From the NCBI GenBank assembly GCA_034008185.1, contig CM067091.1, positions 6,923,799-6,987,798 of the forward strand: a stretch of 64,000 nt of DNA, in the 5' to 3' direction. Origin of the DNA: Gorsachius magnificus. Lineage: Eukaryota; Chordata; Aves; Pelecaniformes; Ardeidae. Made by a program: the position numbers and the translations under genes. Below are positions 35,291 to 49,400 of the stretch, piece after piece; within the stretch, counting starts at the first letter, position 1; each line of letters starts with the position of its first letter. The notes beneath the pieces were generated by a model. The model made no database searches. It was given only the letters and a program-made list of their open reading frames with translations, and was not told the DNA's origin.

Positions 35291-38200
35291 AGTTCCAGCT
35301 GCCACTTCATCTTTAATTCACTTCCCCACCCCCATGTGCTCTTGGATTGCTGAAATCTCAGAGCAGTAGGTGGCTGGGCTGCCATATGCGCTCCATAAAG
35401 CTAGGTGAGTTACATAGGGGATAAGACCTTTAATTCTGCAGTACCATGCTTTTTTTTTTTTTTTTTTTTCCCTGTTTAAGCAATAAGCAATGTTATTTCA
35501 ACATCTCTTTGTTTTGTTTTTTTTTTTTTTTTTACACTGCCCACGGAGAGGGGAGGGCGGCCAGGCGTGGTGGTATGATATGAGTTCTGCAATGCACTGG
35601 TGTTACTGGTCTTGTGCTGGGGATCGGCATGGAGTGGGTGCTCTGCACCACAGGGAGACAGTCCCTGCTCCTGCATATTTATCATTTCAATAAACAGGGG
35701 AGAAAACGGACCCTGGGAGTAGGGACAAAATGGCTCACTCGTGGTTGTGCAGCAGGTGGGTGGCAGCGGCAGGGAGGGACCCTGGGCGCGCTGGTTTGCA
35801 GCGCCCGCTTGCCTCACTCCACTGTTTCACCTCTCTGTTTGATGCATGGCAAGTGCTGGTTTTAATCTCCCACTTGTGATCCAGCAGGGAAGGATTTTTC
35901 AATGGCAGGGGAATGGATGTGGTGTTTAAGCATCATCTCTAGTGACTTTTCAGCCTGACATTGCAAAGATTTAACGCTGCAGCTAGACCACCTCTGTGGG
36001 AACCTATAAAAAAGCTTGCACAGCATAGTTTCCCATCAGAAAAAAAAATGATGACATTTTTAATGGGGGAGATGTTTCTGTTCATTGTCACTAGAGACTG
36101 AAGCCTTAGTCTTGGAAGCTGCTGTTTAACTAGAAATGTAAATTTAAGGTTTATATCCAGCACACTGGGGAAGAGATGCCTCCTTAAGGGAGCTGACTGC
36201 TAGAGGCAGGGCATCCCACTCCTGACCAATGGAGCTTACTATTATGTTTATTCAAGGCTCATTTTGTTTAGATTGAGGTGCTAGAATAATAATACCTTGA
36301 AATCAGCAAGAACAGAGCTGATGGAGAGGGGGACGCCAGTTCCCAGTACATGGCTCAGGCGCGTCCTCTTCTTTACAATGGTCCTGAGGGGTCAGAGAGG
36401 AAGAGGGTGCATTTGGGCCTGATGCTAATGAGGCACAGTGGTAGACAGTCCCTATCCCACAGTACTTACACCCTGAATAATACAACCTCTCTGCTTTCCT
36501 GGACATGGGCAAATAGAGGTTCATGGCTTCTTGGGGATCCAGGCTGAACGGGTGCAGTGGTGGGTCCTGGCACAGCCCTATGGAGGGCATGGACAGGGAA
36601 CTGGCACAACTTGCTGGAAACTGGATCCAGGGGAGCTTTGCAAATGAACCTGGGGTCTCTGCTCAGTTATCAGCCGCTGCCTGGTAGACACCAAAGGCTA
36701 AACAATTCCTTTCCAGATCTATGTGCTATGAGTCTATGGGGTGAAGTAGCTGGGAACAGGGTTGGAGCTGGGGTTGCCCACCTGTTTTTGGATTAAGTGC
36801 CCCATAAAACTTTCGGTGCTTAACATACTAGGCACTGAGAACTTCCCATCACACACAAAATATGCCTATGAACCCCTATGTGCAGAAAAAGAAACATGCC
36901 AGCAGACATGGACAAAGCCTGCAAATGGGTGCCCGTGCCAGGTAACCCTCTGGTAACCCTCTGGTAACCCCTTCTCCATCATGAGCATGAGGTGAAGCCC
37001 AAACCTCTGGCTGAGACTGGCACACGCAGCCAAGGGTGCTCATGGGGTGTGCCACCTAGATCAGCCACCCCAGCTTCAGCCAAATCACCTGCCTGAGCCA
37101 CGTGGCCACAACGTGCCGCGTCAGGAGAATCCTGCTGTGCACAAAGGCAGCAAGAGGACCCTGTGACAAACAGCATCAGGGTCCCTCTCCCACCGCTTGG
37201 ACTCCATCAACGCGGGACAGCTAGGCCCACCGCTTGGGCTTCACCTCTAAGCCATACAAACACCACTCAGTCAGCATTTTCAGGACCTCTTTTGTCATCT
37301 TTCTCCAGAGATGGCCTACGTGGAAATTCCCAATTATTCAGCTGATGCACAAGCTGCCACCGCTACAGCGGCTGCATGCTCGTCCTCAGTTTAGGCTGCT
37401 GCAAGGACATTGGATTTGGGCTCAGATTCCCCCACTGAGTCCTGGGCAGTTTCTTGTGCCAGTTTAAGGTCACAGTCCTCATTTCCAATGCAGTTCATGG
37501 CTCAAACTCTAGCTTACATCAAAGAGTGGATTTTGATCTGTGAACAGCCATGACAGCCGCGCTCCTTCATGACAAGGCAGCTCACAAAGCCAAGAAGGGA
37601 AGGTGACACAGCTGGGGACAGAGAGCTCTCTGTTGAGGGGACCTGGAAATCTTCCCAAAGCAGGGAGGTGATCCAAACGGCTAACTGCAAGTAGGAAAAC
37701 TGTGAATCCTTTCTCTTGGAAAACACGAGGGGGATACCCAGGACCAGCACTCCTCACTTCAGCAGATACATCCAAGGTATTCAACCCCCACCCCCCAAAT
37801 ATCCACAATTGTGGACCTGAAAGAGGGAAAAATCCCCAGTTGCTCCAGGGAGGCCCCTAGAGACAGGGCATTCGCACCGTTGCTGCTTAGACATGGAGCT
37901 TTGCCAGCTAATTAGCTCTTCTGGATCTGCAAAGATTGTTGCTGCAGAGAGGCAGGCACCAGCAATAGGGAGACCGAAAAATGAAACCACAAAACCCCCT
38001 CCCTCCCAGCTGGGTCAGCGCGGAGCACCCACACCACCGCGCACGAGGTGGCTCTTTTGATGTCAGCCATCCTGTTTTCTTTCTCTTTTCTACCTAAACA
38101 TCTAAATGGAAATTAACGCTGACCCTCAGAGAGAATATTTTCACTTCAAAAAGGTCCAAAAGTGTTATTTCAAATGTTTCGACGTTTCCCCGGTTTTGAA

Positions 38201-41200
38201 GTGGGAGATATGCAGAGATCAGCTCTTGGCAGCGAACGGTTCTGATGTTGAAAACCCGGCAACTTCTGCAGGGAGGGAAGGGAAGGGTCAACCACGAACT
38301 CCTTGAGCTTGGTTTCTCCCAAAGCTGCTCCGCTCCCAGCTCCCTCCAGCCGCAGCGAGGCAAAGCCAAAGTCCAGCAGCAGGGATGAGGAAGGGGCTGT
38401 TGTCCATCACCAAAGCACGGAGGGTGAATAATCAGACACACATTTCTGAGGGAAATGATAGAGCAGCTAAACAGGGGGATGGATCTGGCACACGGCAAAG
38501 CAATGAAACCAGGGAGCATAATTAAAGCGAAATTACCCAAGGTTTTATTTATTATTTGTGGACTGCAACAGACCCAAATAATAAAAAATGCAGCCTTTCA
38601 GCCAAAGTGCTTTCTGACCAGAATAATGGATTATTTTTTTTTCTTGGACTATTTACAAGTGAGGAATAAAATCCAGAAAGCCCAGCTTGCAGGTACACGA
38701 CAGAGCCAGGCAGAGGGAGAGGAAGCACTCCCGGGGACACAGTAATATCTTGCAGCACTGAATTTCCCAGATGTGGCAAAAAAAAAAAAAATCCACGTTG
38801 TTTCCCCATTTCTTTCTTCTCCCCACCCTCAGCAAACACAACAGAGTTTCATGCATCTATTTTGGGTCATCTGGTGTTGATCCATGTGCTTAATCGCTCG
38901 GCAGCACTGTAAACCCTCAGAGTTTGCTTCTAACACATGGGTCAGGAGTATTCAAATTTGCTACCAACTACCTACTTTGCTTGTCAAATATGGACCCAGC
39001 AAGTGATGTGAAAGCAACCATTAATGCCTAATACCTACCGGGATGTGTAATAATAAAGAACAGAGCAACAGACCAAAAAAAGGAAATCAGAGCTACTGAA
39101 AAGTAGACTTTACCTATTAACTCTTGAAAATTGTCCAACCCATGACAAAAAGAAGATAGAACAGAGTGGGTGTTTGCTTGTGCTAAGTAATCATTGCTAC
39201 ATTATGCTAGTTTTTATGATTAATTACGAGATGATGCTTCTCTATATTAATTTTTCCTAGTCTTTGTTCAAATATGGATTTTTGGATGTGGGGAAATCAA
39301 CCTTCCTTGCCTGCCTGGAAGGAGAAACGCAGAACAATCACAGCAGATTGGTGTTGGGTGAGGAAAGGTTTGTGCCGGTTCTAACAGGCAGCTGCTCCTG
39401 ACTGCTGGATAAACACATAATTACTTCAGCAACTTTGTTCTGTGATGCTGTTTCGGGCCATATTCCCGTGCCATTGTATCACCTCAGCTGGGGTCAGCCT
39501 GGAAATAACCCTGGAGCTGGAGAGTGTTCCTATCTCCTCTTCCTCACCTTGGTCCCCAAGACACCAGAAGCTCAAACTCTCTCCATGCCCTGAGCCCAAC
39601 CTTGTTGTGGTCCTTTGGAGTCCAAGACAATGGAATAATTGGTTTGCCCCGGCTGAAGCACCTCACCAAGTGAAGGAGAGAGGAAATCCTTGCCAGAAGT
39701 TTACATTTTGTCATCATCTTACCCTGTCCTAAATCCTCACATTAGAGATAGATGGGAAACTCAAGGATGGACCAAAGATGAATGAAAACATTAGGCTTAG
39801 AGCTGCAAAATTAAAGACCTAGCAGCATTGTTACGTGCTCAGTGTGGCCAGAGATTGGCTCAGAGGTGATTGCGGTCCCAAAGGGCTTCATCCTATGGGG
39901 CATTTGCAGGGAAATATATAAAACCAGGGCTAGGATCCTCCAGGGGTGTTTCCTTTTTAGTGGTCTCCGAAGCCCAGTGAGTGACACGATCCTTTGGGAC
40001 TTGATCTTAAAGCGATCATTCCTAATTTTGCTGCAAAAAAGAAGTTATTGCAATTTTTCCATGAGCGTTTTTAAAATTCAAGTCTGAGTCTGCAATTTTG
40101 ACAGAAACTCAGCACTCCTTTTTCTTTTTGTGTTGGTTTCTAGCTTTCGTGGTTGGAGACAAAAGATTAAAAAAGCAATCTATTTGCCTTAGGTTTCTAA
40201 GGTGTACGTACCTCCACTTCAGTGCATAATTTTAAATGGAGTCTCCAGAATTTGTCTGAAATACATCAGCCTGCTGGATTTGTTATATTTTGGGTTGCAA
40301 ATGTGCTGGTTTGCACTCTGACACCTTGAATGGTCCCTTTTCTTGGGGGAGAAAACAAACCAGTCATTCCCAGGGCAAAACCGTCAGCAGCAAAGGCATG
40401 GCTGGGGGCGGGGGTGGTTTCAAACACTGGGATTAAAAGGTGAAAAAAGGGAATGAAAGAAACAGAAAAGCAGATGTCCAAGGAGAGGAAGCAACATGGT
40501 GTGCCATCCTGTTAACCCTTATCAATAACTGATGTCTGTGAACATGGATTTTCTATTATTCCAATGAGACCAGCTCTGTTGCAAGTATGTTGTTTGGCAC
40601 CTAAAATTAATCGAGCATTAAAAATTTACCAACACACTTTTCCCTCCCCCTTTGTTCTTGAGACTATCCCTCTGCATTTTTCCCTCCTCTCACATTATCA
40701 AAGCATCTCAGAGTGGGCTTAATTTTCAGGTAATTGAGCGTAAAAGAAAACGTGGAGAAAGCCATGAGCGCTCCTGGCATGGTGAGGGCTTCGCTCCAGT
40801 CTGTTCTAGGACGGTCCCCCTCAGCTCTTCCCCTTCCTAATGGACATCCACATTTAAAAAGTAAAGCCCTCCATTTCCTTCCGGGGGAGCTCCGTTGAGG
40901 TGTCCGGTGCAAAGAGGCAGCAAAGCTCTTGCCTGCAGGTTCCTGCAGCACCTGGAGGTCCTCAGCAGCTGCAATGGGGACACCATTGCCCAGCTCTGCC
41001 CTTACATGCAGAAAGCATTTTCTCTCACATACAGGACTGGCATAGTTTACAGCTTTTGCTCATCTGGATGTGCCCCAAATGTGCAATAGGTTCCCAGCCC
41101 AGGACATCTACCCCAGGCTCTTCTCCTGCAGTAGCTCACAAGGCTTACCTCATCTTGCCTTGCAGATCAATCTTGTTTCCCCTCCTGCCATCTCCTACAG

Positions 41201-42578
41201 GCTGTACACCTTTCTCTACCTCGCCCGCTCTTTTTTCCTCCTCCTTCAGCTGGAAAAGTAAGGGAATATGGGAAACTGAAGAGAGTCAGCCTGCCAGGGG
41301 TAAGAGCTGATGCAGTCCTCAACATGGTCTCCAGGAAGACACTAAATATTGTTCAGTTTAGAGAACAGGATGGGGTGAGGTGGTATGAGATATCTCCTAA
41401 CCCACACCACCCAGCTGCCAGGCAAAGGAAAGTGTGAAAATAAGCACACATGCTAGATTATGTCAAGTGGCTCTTGGATGCTAATTTGCATCAATAGCTT
41501 GGAAAAATAATTTTCCCTGGGTAACTAGAGGGTTCTTGTGCCAGGTCGTGAATGAAATAATAGAAGCCTTCTGTCAGGGCTACAGTGCAGGGGAGAGGGG
41601 AGATGATGTCACATACCCTGTCCCTCCTGTCTTGGTCCTACTGTAACTCTTGCCTGGCACGGCCAGCTGGCCACTGCAAACCATGGCTTGCAAACCAATG
41701 CAGCTCAGAGGCATGCTCACTTGGTCACTGGTACTGGATGCTGATGGAGAAATGGCACAAGTTGGGGATGATCACCCCCAAAACACCCAAGGAAGGAGAC
41801 TACCAAGGCTTCTATAAGCAAAAAATGCATTGAAACCCATTAGCAGGGCCTGAAACCACAACCTCCAACATGAAGTAGCACAACTGCTCTATCACAGGGG
41901 CACACGTCGCATGCATCCAACATCCCACCTTGTGGGCCACTGAACTGGAGGAGACCTACACCTATGATGTGATGCTGCTACTCAGCTCTGGTAGCAGCAA
42001 CCTATGGGGGTGGGACTGGCCCTGCTTTGCCCATGGCTTGTGCCTAGAAAAGCTGGGGGAGTTGCATCAGCTGACTCATCCGTCTAGAGGGAATGGAGCA
42101 GCAGGATCTGCAAGGCTACTCTTTAAAATCCCAGCCATGCACTCTCTGCATGAAAATAAATCATCACCGAGGTCTCATTGCCAGCTTCGAAAGTCTCATT
42201 TTGGTTGGGTTTTCTGTCAAGAGTGTAACCACTTGAATTTATGCAGATTATGCACTCCTGCCAGGTGTTTATTTTATACGCTTTTCTTCCCCCCTGCTAC
42301 ACTGTGAAAGAAAAATTGGGTAATATTTGCTAATGAGGCAAGCGGGATATTTCTGGGCCCCTTAACTTACTAGGAATAAAATATATTTTTAAAAAATTGC
42401 TGACCCTTTAAACCTCAACAGTTAGTTTATCTCAGGGACATGTTTCTTAGTCAGCAAAAGGTATTTCCTGAAGGAGTTATTTGTAATTCATTAGTACTGA
42501 AGTAATAGCCACATTCCTAAATAATTCCTGTGCTTATAAAATACCATCTGGTATCATGCGCCAGGGGCCGTACGCTCT
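35291..42578. other. Long non-coding stretch
   Basis: About 7.3 kb without a recognisable gene. Contents seen: T20 at 35,450-35,469, T17 at 35,517-35,533, an 11-base unit (ctggtaaccct) three times at 36,938-36,971, and A14 at 38,778-38,791. An AT-rich part lies at 39,050-39,300. Open frames of up to 148 codons overlap on both strands and match nothing I recognise. The region 42,300-42,540 is AT-rich and repeat-free. Confidence 0.5.
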
Positions 42579-42640
42579 GGTGGTGTAAATCAGGATAGCT
42601 CCGTTGGTGTGAAGGAGTTCAGGTGGATTTACATCCACCC
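42579..42640. repeat. Imperfect inverted repeat built on 'tgtaaatc'
   Basis: The left arm 'ggtgtaaatcaggatagctc' and the right arm 'ggagttcaggtggatttaca' are approximate reverse complements. They resemble a dispersed sauropsid repeat of the type 'gtgtaaatcaggagtaactc', known to me only by recall. Either an old repeat relic or a chance palindrome. Confidence 0.35.
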
Positions 42641-45600
42641 ACCAAGCTGGCCCATGAGCTCCTCTCAAAGGCCTCATGTACCCAGTTTTACAGGAGCCCT
42701 CGCTTTGCCGCCTTGAGCGCGGCGCAGTCGCCGGCGCTGCCTGGGAGAAATCGCTGCTCGTTGTGAAAGTGCACGGCTTGGTCCTGGCTGCAGCAGGGGC
42801 AAGGCAGGCCCAGGGCACCCCCAGCTCCCGCAAGCCGTGTTTATGGGTGTTTGTGTTCGAGCAAGCAGAACATCCTCTGTGCTGATTAATAAAACCTGTC
42901 AGGAAATTATGAGTGTAAGAGGGGGTAAGAAAAAGGTCCAATTTTGAAGCCACTCTAACTTGAGCTTAAGCTTTTTGCCGAATTAGACAGCAGAGATGGA
43001 TTTACATATGTTAAAGTAGATTTGCTGGCGTTACAGTCCACTATTTTTTGCCCTAAAAAAAAGGCAAGAGAGATTTACAGGACACAGCCAATGAGAAAAC
43101 TCACAGTTCATGTTAATCAATACAAATTAAAGTGATTTCCCACTCAAAAATCCTGCCTACAAAATTTGAGAACTGCTTTAGAGCCTCTTGGGTTTTATGA
43201 AGGACAGATCTAGGCAGCCAAAAAGATGGACCCAGAGCACCCGCCAACAGGTCCAGACCTGGGACCAGCTTCTTCCTTTGCCCTGGGTGATGCCAAACCA
43301 CCATGTGAGCCTTCATAGGAATGAAAGACCTCAAAGCTCCTTGCAGCTCCAGCCTCAGGCTCATTGTACACCAGCTGCTGTTGGGATGGTAAAACCAGTC
43401 CTTATGTTTCTAGGTTTTCTTCATTTCCACCAGTGACTTGGCAGAGTTGGGCTCCAGGAAAAGCAATCTCCTCTCCTTTTAGACAGGGGTAGCATTTCAT
43501 AACCCAGAACGAGATTTCATTAGGGTTCTCCTCTGTAACATAAGCCCCAATGACAATAAGAGATCGGTGCCCTGGAAACTCAGTGAAGATGACAGAGGAA
43601 GGACTCAGCATTCAGGTCCTTTTCACTTTTTTTTTTTTTTAACAGGTATCTAATATCCCAGCCCCCAATTTGTTTAATCTGCCTCCAATCCTCCTCCAGT
43701 AATGAAGCAACATGAAAGCTTTAGGCAATTTGTGTGCTGCAGTACAGAAGCCACCAAGCCCCCACAACGCTCCCCAAAACACAGAGCCACACATCACACG
43801 CATCTCCCCACGCAAAACAAAGGCTTCAAAAATAAGTATTTCCTTTAGGATTTCTTGTCTGGATCCAGCCCTGGGAAACATAAATCCACCCCCGGTTGTG
43901 TAACTCGGCTGAGAGTCCTGCAAAGGCAGTTTAGTGCCCACGGCAGCAGCTTTAGCGGCCTCCATAGCTGTGCATTTTCTTTTCCCTTCCCTCCCTGCCA
44001 TGCAGAGATGGCAGCTCCTGGGGTTTTAGCTCCTGGTGGGCCTCCTGTCTTCAGCAGTCCCTCGAGGGACTGCTTCATCCAGGAGCGATTGTCATCCCCA
44101 TCACTTGCTGTGTGACTTCCCCAGTTTGCAGCAGCACTGGAAGCCTCCTGACATCGTGGCTTTTATACTTACTTTTGTTGAAGCATTTTTCTCCCTCAGT
44201 CCTGTGACTATGTCAAATTTTTAAGACTCAGAAAGCAGACAGGATGAACTTAAGCACATGCAGAGTGTTTTCTAAAACAGAGTGCTGAGCTGGCCTGATT
44301 TGCTACTTGTAAAAAACTCTTGGCTGTCTCCTGCTGCCTGGATCCAGCCTGGAACAGCCCCGTTCCCGATTTGTGCCTGTGCTGTAACCCCGAGCGAGGG
44401 CATGTCCCATGGATGGGCAGCTCTTGGGTCCAGGAGGAGGCACCTCGAGGTGGCGCAGGACCCCGAGAGATGCTCTGGGGAAGGGAGATGATGATACAGA
44501 GGGAGGAAACAGAGATTAAATACTCTGAATTTCTGCAGCACCAAGCTCAAGTGAATCCTGACCCTAATTAACAATTCTTAATGGCAATAACAAACAACTA
44601 TGAGTGGGATAGGAGAGAAGGAAGGCAAGGAGAAAGCATAACAACAGATTCAAGCAGCGAGGGGAGATATAAAGACCGTTTCAGGTGCCATTGTCATTTG
44701 CAATAAAGCCTTGCAAACCCCAACAATTTATCTGGGGCTCGCTCTTTCTCCTCTGTCTTTCTCTGCAGTGTTTCAAGATGCCGATATTTGCAGAAGGAGC
44801 AGTGTAGCCACTGGATAAGGGAGAAGAATGAATCCATCACGGCTTCCCCCCTCTGTGCCTGACAGCTTCAAGTCATAAAACTTGGGGAACACAGAGCATT
44901 CCCTTTGAGACGGGCAGCCTGGAAACATGGTCAATATAGCTTTGTATCCCATTGCCATTAAGACAAGCTTATCAGCTGGGTGCCAGGAGTGCAGAGCAAA
45001 CTGGCTGACAGAAAAATCAAAGTTTCATTCTCTTTGCAATTCATATCTGGGCTACTCTTGCCTCCTGGCTGGACCAGGCTCCCATCCTGACTTTTACACA
45101 GCACTATGCGTGCTCTGCCTTGCCAGCCATCGCTGATTTTTGCAAGGGTATCTTCTCTTAGACTTAGCCCTGTCTCACAGAGACCCCGTCCCTCCAAGCT
45201 TCCATGCAGGATCATTTTGTGCAGAAGTAAAAAGACCAGTTTGCCACTGAAACTGCAAAGTCAAAGCTACAGAAGAGGCTCTCTGAAAGCAGCAGGTAAG
45301 GGCTCCAGAGGGTCATTTTGTTTCTATCAACCAAGATGAAAGCCTGACCGAAGTTGCAGCAGCTGAAAACCAAGTTACACAAAATGGCTCATGTCTTCTG
45401 TGGACCCACAAGGCTGCTGAGGGTCCAGGCTGGTGGGAGGACCTCCAGGGAAAGGGGAAGGGGTGGGGTCTGGGATCCGTACCCCAGCTGAGAGCTCCTG
45501 GAGGGGCTATGGAAGGGCATTTCTCACCTTTCTGCTCTGCTCCTTGCTTAGGTAGCTCATGAGTCCGCAGTGGTAAAACCTCTGGGAAGACTAGAATTGC

Positions 45601-46030
45601 TTTGCCTTTACCCCTGCCCCGCAGAGGCCTGGGTGGGTACCAAATGGTAAGTACCACATGACAAGCTTGGGGCTGGCAGTTACAGGACAACCTTTTGGGG
45701 AGAGAAACTTCTTCCTAAGACCTTGGTTGACCTTGTAGTCCTTAGGGAGATGCACCCCCTGACCACACAGCTTCCCAGGGGAACACAGCACCAGACAAAG
45801 CCAGAGCAGCGGGCACAAAGAAATAAAACTGAACCAGTAGAAGTTGGAGTGGAAAACATTGGCAGCATTGAAGGACCCACCACAACTTAGACCATGAAGC
45901 AAATCACACGCTACTGCTTCTTGAACAATAGCACCAAAGTCTCTGGCAGCATTAGACCATCAAGTAGCAGAAAGAAGGCAGTCATACAAGGCGCTGGCTG
46001 TCCCTACCTCCATCTCTCTCTATTTCGAGA
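42641..46030. other. Non-coding stretch
   Basis: No gene recognised. T14 lies at 43,627-43,640. A polyadenylation-like 'caataaagcc' sits at 44,700 but no LTR or gene body goes with it. Open frames of up to 139 codons overlap on opposite strands. Confidence 0.5.
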
Positions 46031-46159
46031 AGAACTCTAGAATAGCTATCTAGAGATAAGAACTCTAGAATAGCTATCTAGAGATAAGAACTCTAGAATA
46101 GCTATCTAGAGATAAGAACTCTAGAATAGCTATCTAGAGATAAGAACTCTAGAATAGCT
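46031..46159 (+). repeat. 28-bp tandem repeat, about 4.6 copies
   Basis: Units start at 46,031, 46,059, 46,087, 46,115 and 46,143 (the last partial, 17 bases). The four full copies are identical, each 'agaactctagaatagctatc' plus 'tagagata'. Each unit contains an imperfect palindrome centred on AGCT and flanked by CTAG. Perfect identity suggests a recent expansion. Open frames do not matter here. Confidence 0.97.
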
Positions 46160-46419
46160 GTGTACAAACGCAGCTAACACGGCATTCCACCAAAGGGCCC
46201 AGTACAATTTTCCTTCCGGTAGTTCAGAGGTTTTTACAGTAATAATGTGAATTGAAATAGGCATGGGCAAAAATATTCTGGTTTTCTGTCCTGTCTAGCT
46301 TTGGTTTTGGCCCTACATAAGATTCTGTGGCTTGCTTGAGCATTTTGTTATCCCACAAGAACCCGTGTTGGGCTGCTGTAAGGACGGGGGCCCCTTGCTC
46401 TCACCCAGACCTATGCAAT

Positions 46420-46482
46420 TGGGGGTTAGACTAGATGACCTCTAGGGGTCCTTTCCAACCCAAAGCATTCTGTGATTCTATG
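46420..46482 (+). mobile_element. CR1 LINE 3' end fragment
   Basis: Sense-orientation CR1 tail: 'gggggttagactagatgacc', 'tctaggggtcctttccaacc', then 'attctgtgattctatg' as two terminal octamers ending at 46,482. The start is uncertain because upstream similarity fades. No coding capacity. Confidence 0.9.
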
Positions 46483-49400
46483 AATTCAGATGTGTCTGCA
46501 GTGAAGCTGGCAGAGTTGCAAAGGAATAGAGAAGGTCCAAGTAAGAGGTGGGTATGTTTGCAAGGTTTGTTTCTCTGGCTCTCCTGTATTTCATACAAAC
46601 ATTGAATGATGGTTAAAAATGAGAACTGTAAATGGAAGTGTAAACTTTTGCACACAGCTTTGGGGCCATAATGAATCTCACCTGGCTTCCTACTCCTTGC
46701 AATATCATTGCTGGAAAGTGCAGAGACCTTAATTTTCCCCACACACAGCTTAAAATGTCTCTACTCTTGGTTGAAATGTCAGGGCTCCACTGCATCCATA
46801 ATCCAATATAAATCCTGAAGGGGAACCACATGCATCTTGCTTGCTGTGTTGTAGAGGGATGGGCTGCAAAGGCAGTCCCCCACTTTGGGAGCTGCATCTC
46901 TGCACTGCCAGGGAAGGAGTAGACTTGCTGCATCATCGAGAGACCTCACCGTAACCTGTCCTCGCAGCATTGCACAAAGCTCGATTGCCAGGACAAGGGA
47001 ACACAAGTTCCGTACATCTTTTGGAGGAACATCACACATCGTGCTTGGAAGAGAGAAAAAAAACCCGCAGCATTTTTATAAATGAAATTGCCACAAAGAT
47101 GCATTATTCATTAAGCAATAATTAGCCACGTTTATGGCCACTGCCTCGGGAAGCCTGAGCATGCAGAGTCACAGCTGCACTGTCCCATGTAGCCAGCACT
47201 GCTCAGCCTGGCCAAGACACAAAGCCAGTGTCTGAGGTGTGCAAATGGAACCCAGAGGCTAGGGACACCGGGGTGGAAGTGGCTGGGTCCTTCACTTCCC
47301 TCCTCTTTGTGGGGGTGGAAACCCCATGGTACACAGGCACTGGTCCCTCCCTGCTGTCACAGTTTAAACCAGTGGTCAGGGGCTGACCCTCCACAAGTCC
47401 ACCACATCTCAGCAGTCAATAAGCTGGCATTTTCTACCAGACATATTCCCTTTCTCAGCTCTTAGAGTGCCTGTTGCTATATATAGACCTAGTGTTGTCC
47501 CTCCAGGCTCCGAAGTTTTAAGTGCTTCATTAATAAAGGCTTTTTATGCTCCTGAATGATGCCTGGCAGGTCCCAGATCTTCAGCAGTCAAAGCCTTTGC
47601 TCTGCATGTCCGAGCAGGCTGGACAGACCTTAGCACAGACCGAAGTGAAATCAACTGGAAATTTGAGCATCAACATTCTGGACTAGTTTTGCTCTTCAAG
47701 AGTAAGAAGTTGAGACATGATCTTCACTAAGAAGGAAGAAATATCAAAGCAGAAACAAGATCTTTGTTTCCTAAACTTTGCATTGTATACACACATATTT
47801 TATAGACACACAGCTTTGCACATCAGAGTGTTGGCCATGGTCTTTTATGAAATTGCCTTTCTGTTCAGCAATGTGCTGAATCAATGGGGCCATTTCCCTT
47901 TCATATTTCTCTAATTAGCCTGTTCTAAATCCTTCAGCAGCTCTTCGGAAAAATGTTGATTATTTACAGTATGTGCAATTCAGATGTCACTGGATTATTA
48001 ACCTTGGCTATGTAGCCTTAAATGTCTGGATTAGTGGATATGAGTTTCTTTCCTCTGCTTCAGGCTAGAAAAATTCAGGAAAAAACCAACCCAGCAACAC
48101 AAACAGGTTAGAAAAGCCAATGCTCTACTACCACCCTGCACCCAGAAAGTAGAAGGGAGGGAAGGGTTTAGCAGCAGGAGCCGGGCTACGCCGAGAGGTT
48201 GGAAATCCGGAGCTCCAGCCCCAAAGCTACCACTGATGAGAGGTGCTCTGGAAGATCAGCACAGAGCAGCACCAAAACAAGACTCTGCTTTCAACAGGGG
48301 AAACCGGGATTGAAGTTGAGGGCAAAACCTTACAGAAGACCCCAGGTACCACACACATGCACCCATAGCACCAACAGCTGATTTCCAGTCCTGCCTCTGC
48401 CTCACTATGGGATTTTGGGAAAACATTCCCTGCTCTCCTATTCGCCACCCCTTTGCAAACAGGAGATGGGAATGTGCTTAGACATAATGCTGAAGAGGTG
48501 ACAGAAATATCTGCTCCTCCGGAGGCAGCTCGGTTCTGAAACGCAGCTGCTAAAACAGCACTGAGAGCCATGGGATGTAAATCAGATGATCCCCCAGCTG
48601 TTTTCTTTTACATCAAGGACTGAAGCACATCCCTCCAGGCTTCAAACAGCATTAGAGGGGCTAAAGACTGTCCCTTCCACAGACCTGGACAGAGCTGGCT
48701 GGACTTCCTAGGACAGGAGGATCTCATACCCTTTTGCAGTCATCTGAACCATTGATTAGTATTGAAGAGATGCAAGAATGAGCACCAAAAGGTACCCCAA
48801 GCCTCTGGGAGAGTGGAGTTAAGGGAGCACAACTATTTCCATCATGTTTGACGACAGTTGTCGAAGGATTTCCATAGATCATGAATGCAGCCAACTGTCT
48901 CTAACACAGTAGTGGGAAAGGGGGGGTACAAAGTACCACCATGCAGGTCCTGAGGACCACAGACCTATAGGTGTGGTGTATACAGCAGTGAATGGAAGAA
49001 CCTCAGCAAATATTTGTAAGTGTTAATATAAATATAAATATCAGTCTGACTCAAAAGCACGCAGTTCTCAATGCACTGGAAACGTCAAAAAACCCCACTC
49101 TGGCCATCTTAGAAATATTTCACTTTGATTTTGATCTTTTTTAGACAGCTGCTTTTAGAATAAAGTTGAAGGAAGTGTTGACGTGGAAGGCTGTTTTGCA
49201 TGAAGCCTCCCCAAGGTTTTCAACTCTGCATGGGTTTTTTTTCAGAACTAACCCAAATATGAAGTGTGTTCTGTTGTTGCTGCTCCATGGTTTTCACTGA
49301 CAGTAATCCATCTTATCCCAGCAAGGAGCAGCAGGAAGAACTCCTGGCACTACCAAGAAAGGAAAAAAAAAAGAAAAAAGAAAAATAGGAAAAAAAAAAA

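Noticed and set aside
36690..36740. Old CR1-like tail ending 'ctatgagtctatg'
   Set aside because: The similarity is limited to a degenerate octamer pair; not enough to call.
44699..44760. 'caataaagcc' followed by 'tctggggctcgctc' as an LTR end with a retroviral primer-binding site
   Set aside because: There is no matching second LTR, no coding remnant of a retroelement and only a short resemblance; most likely coincidence.
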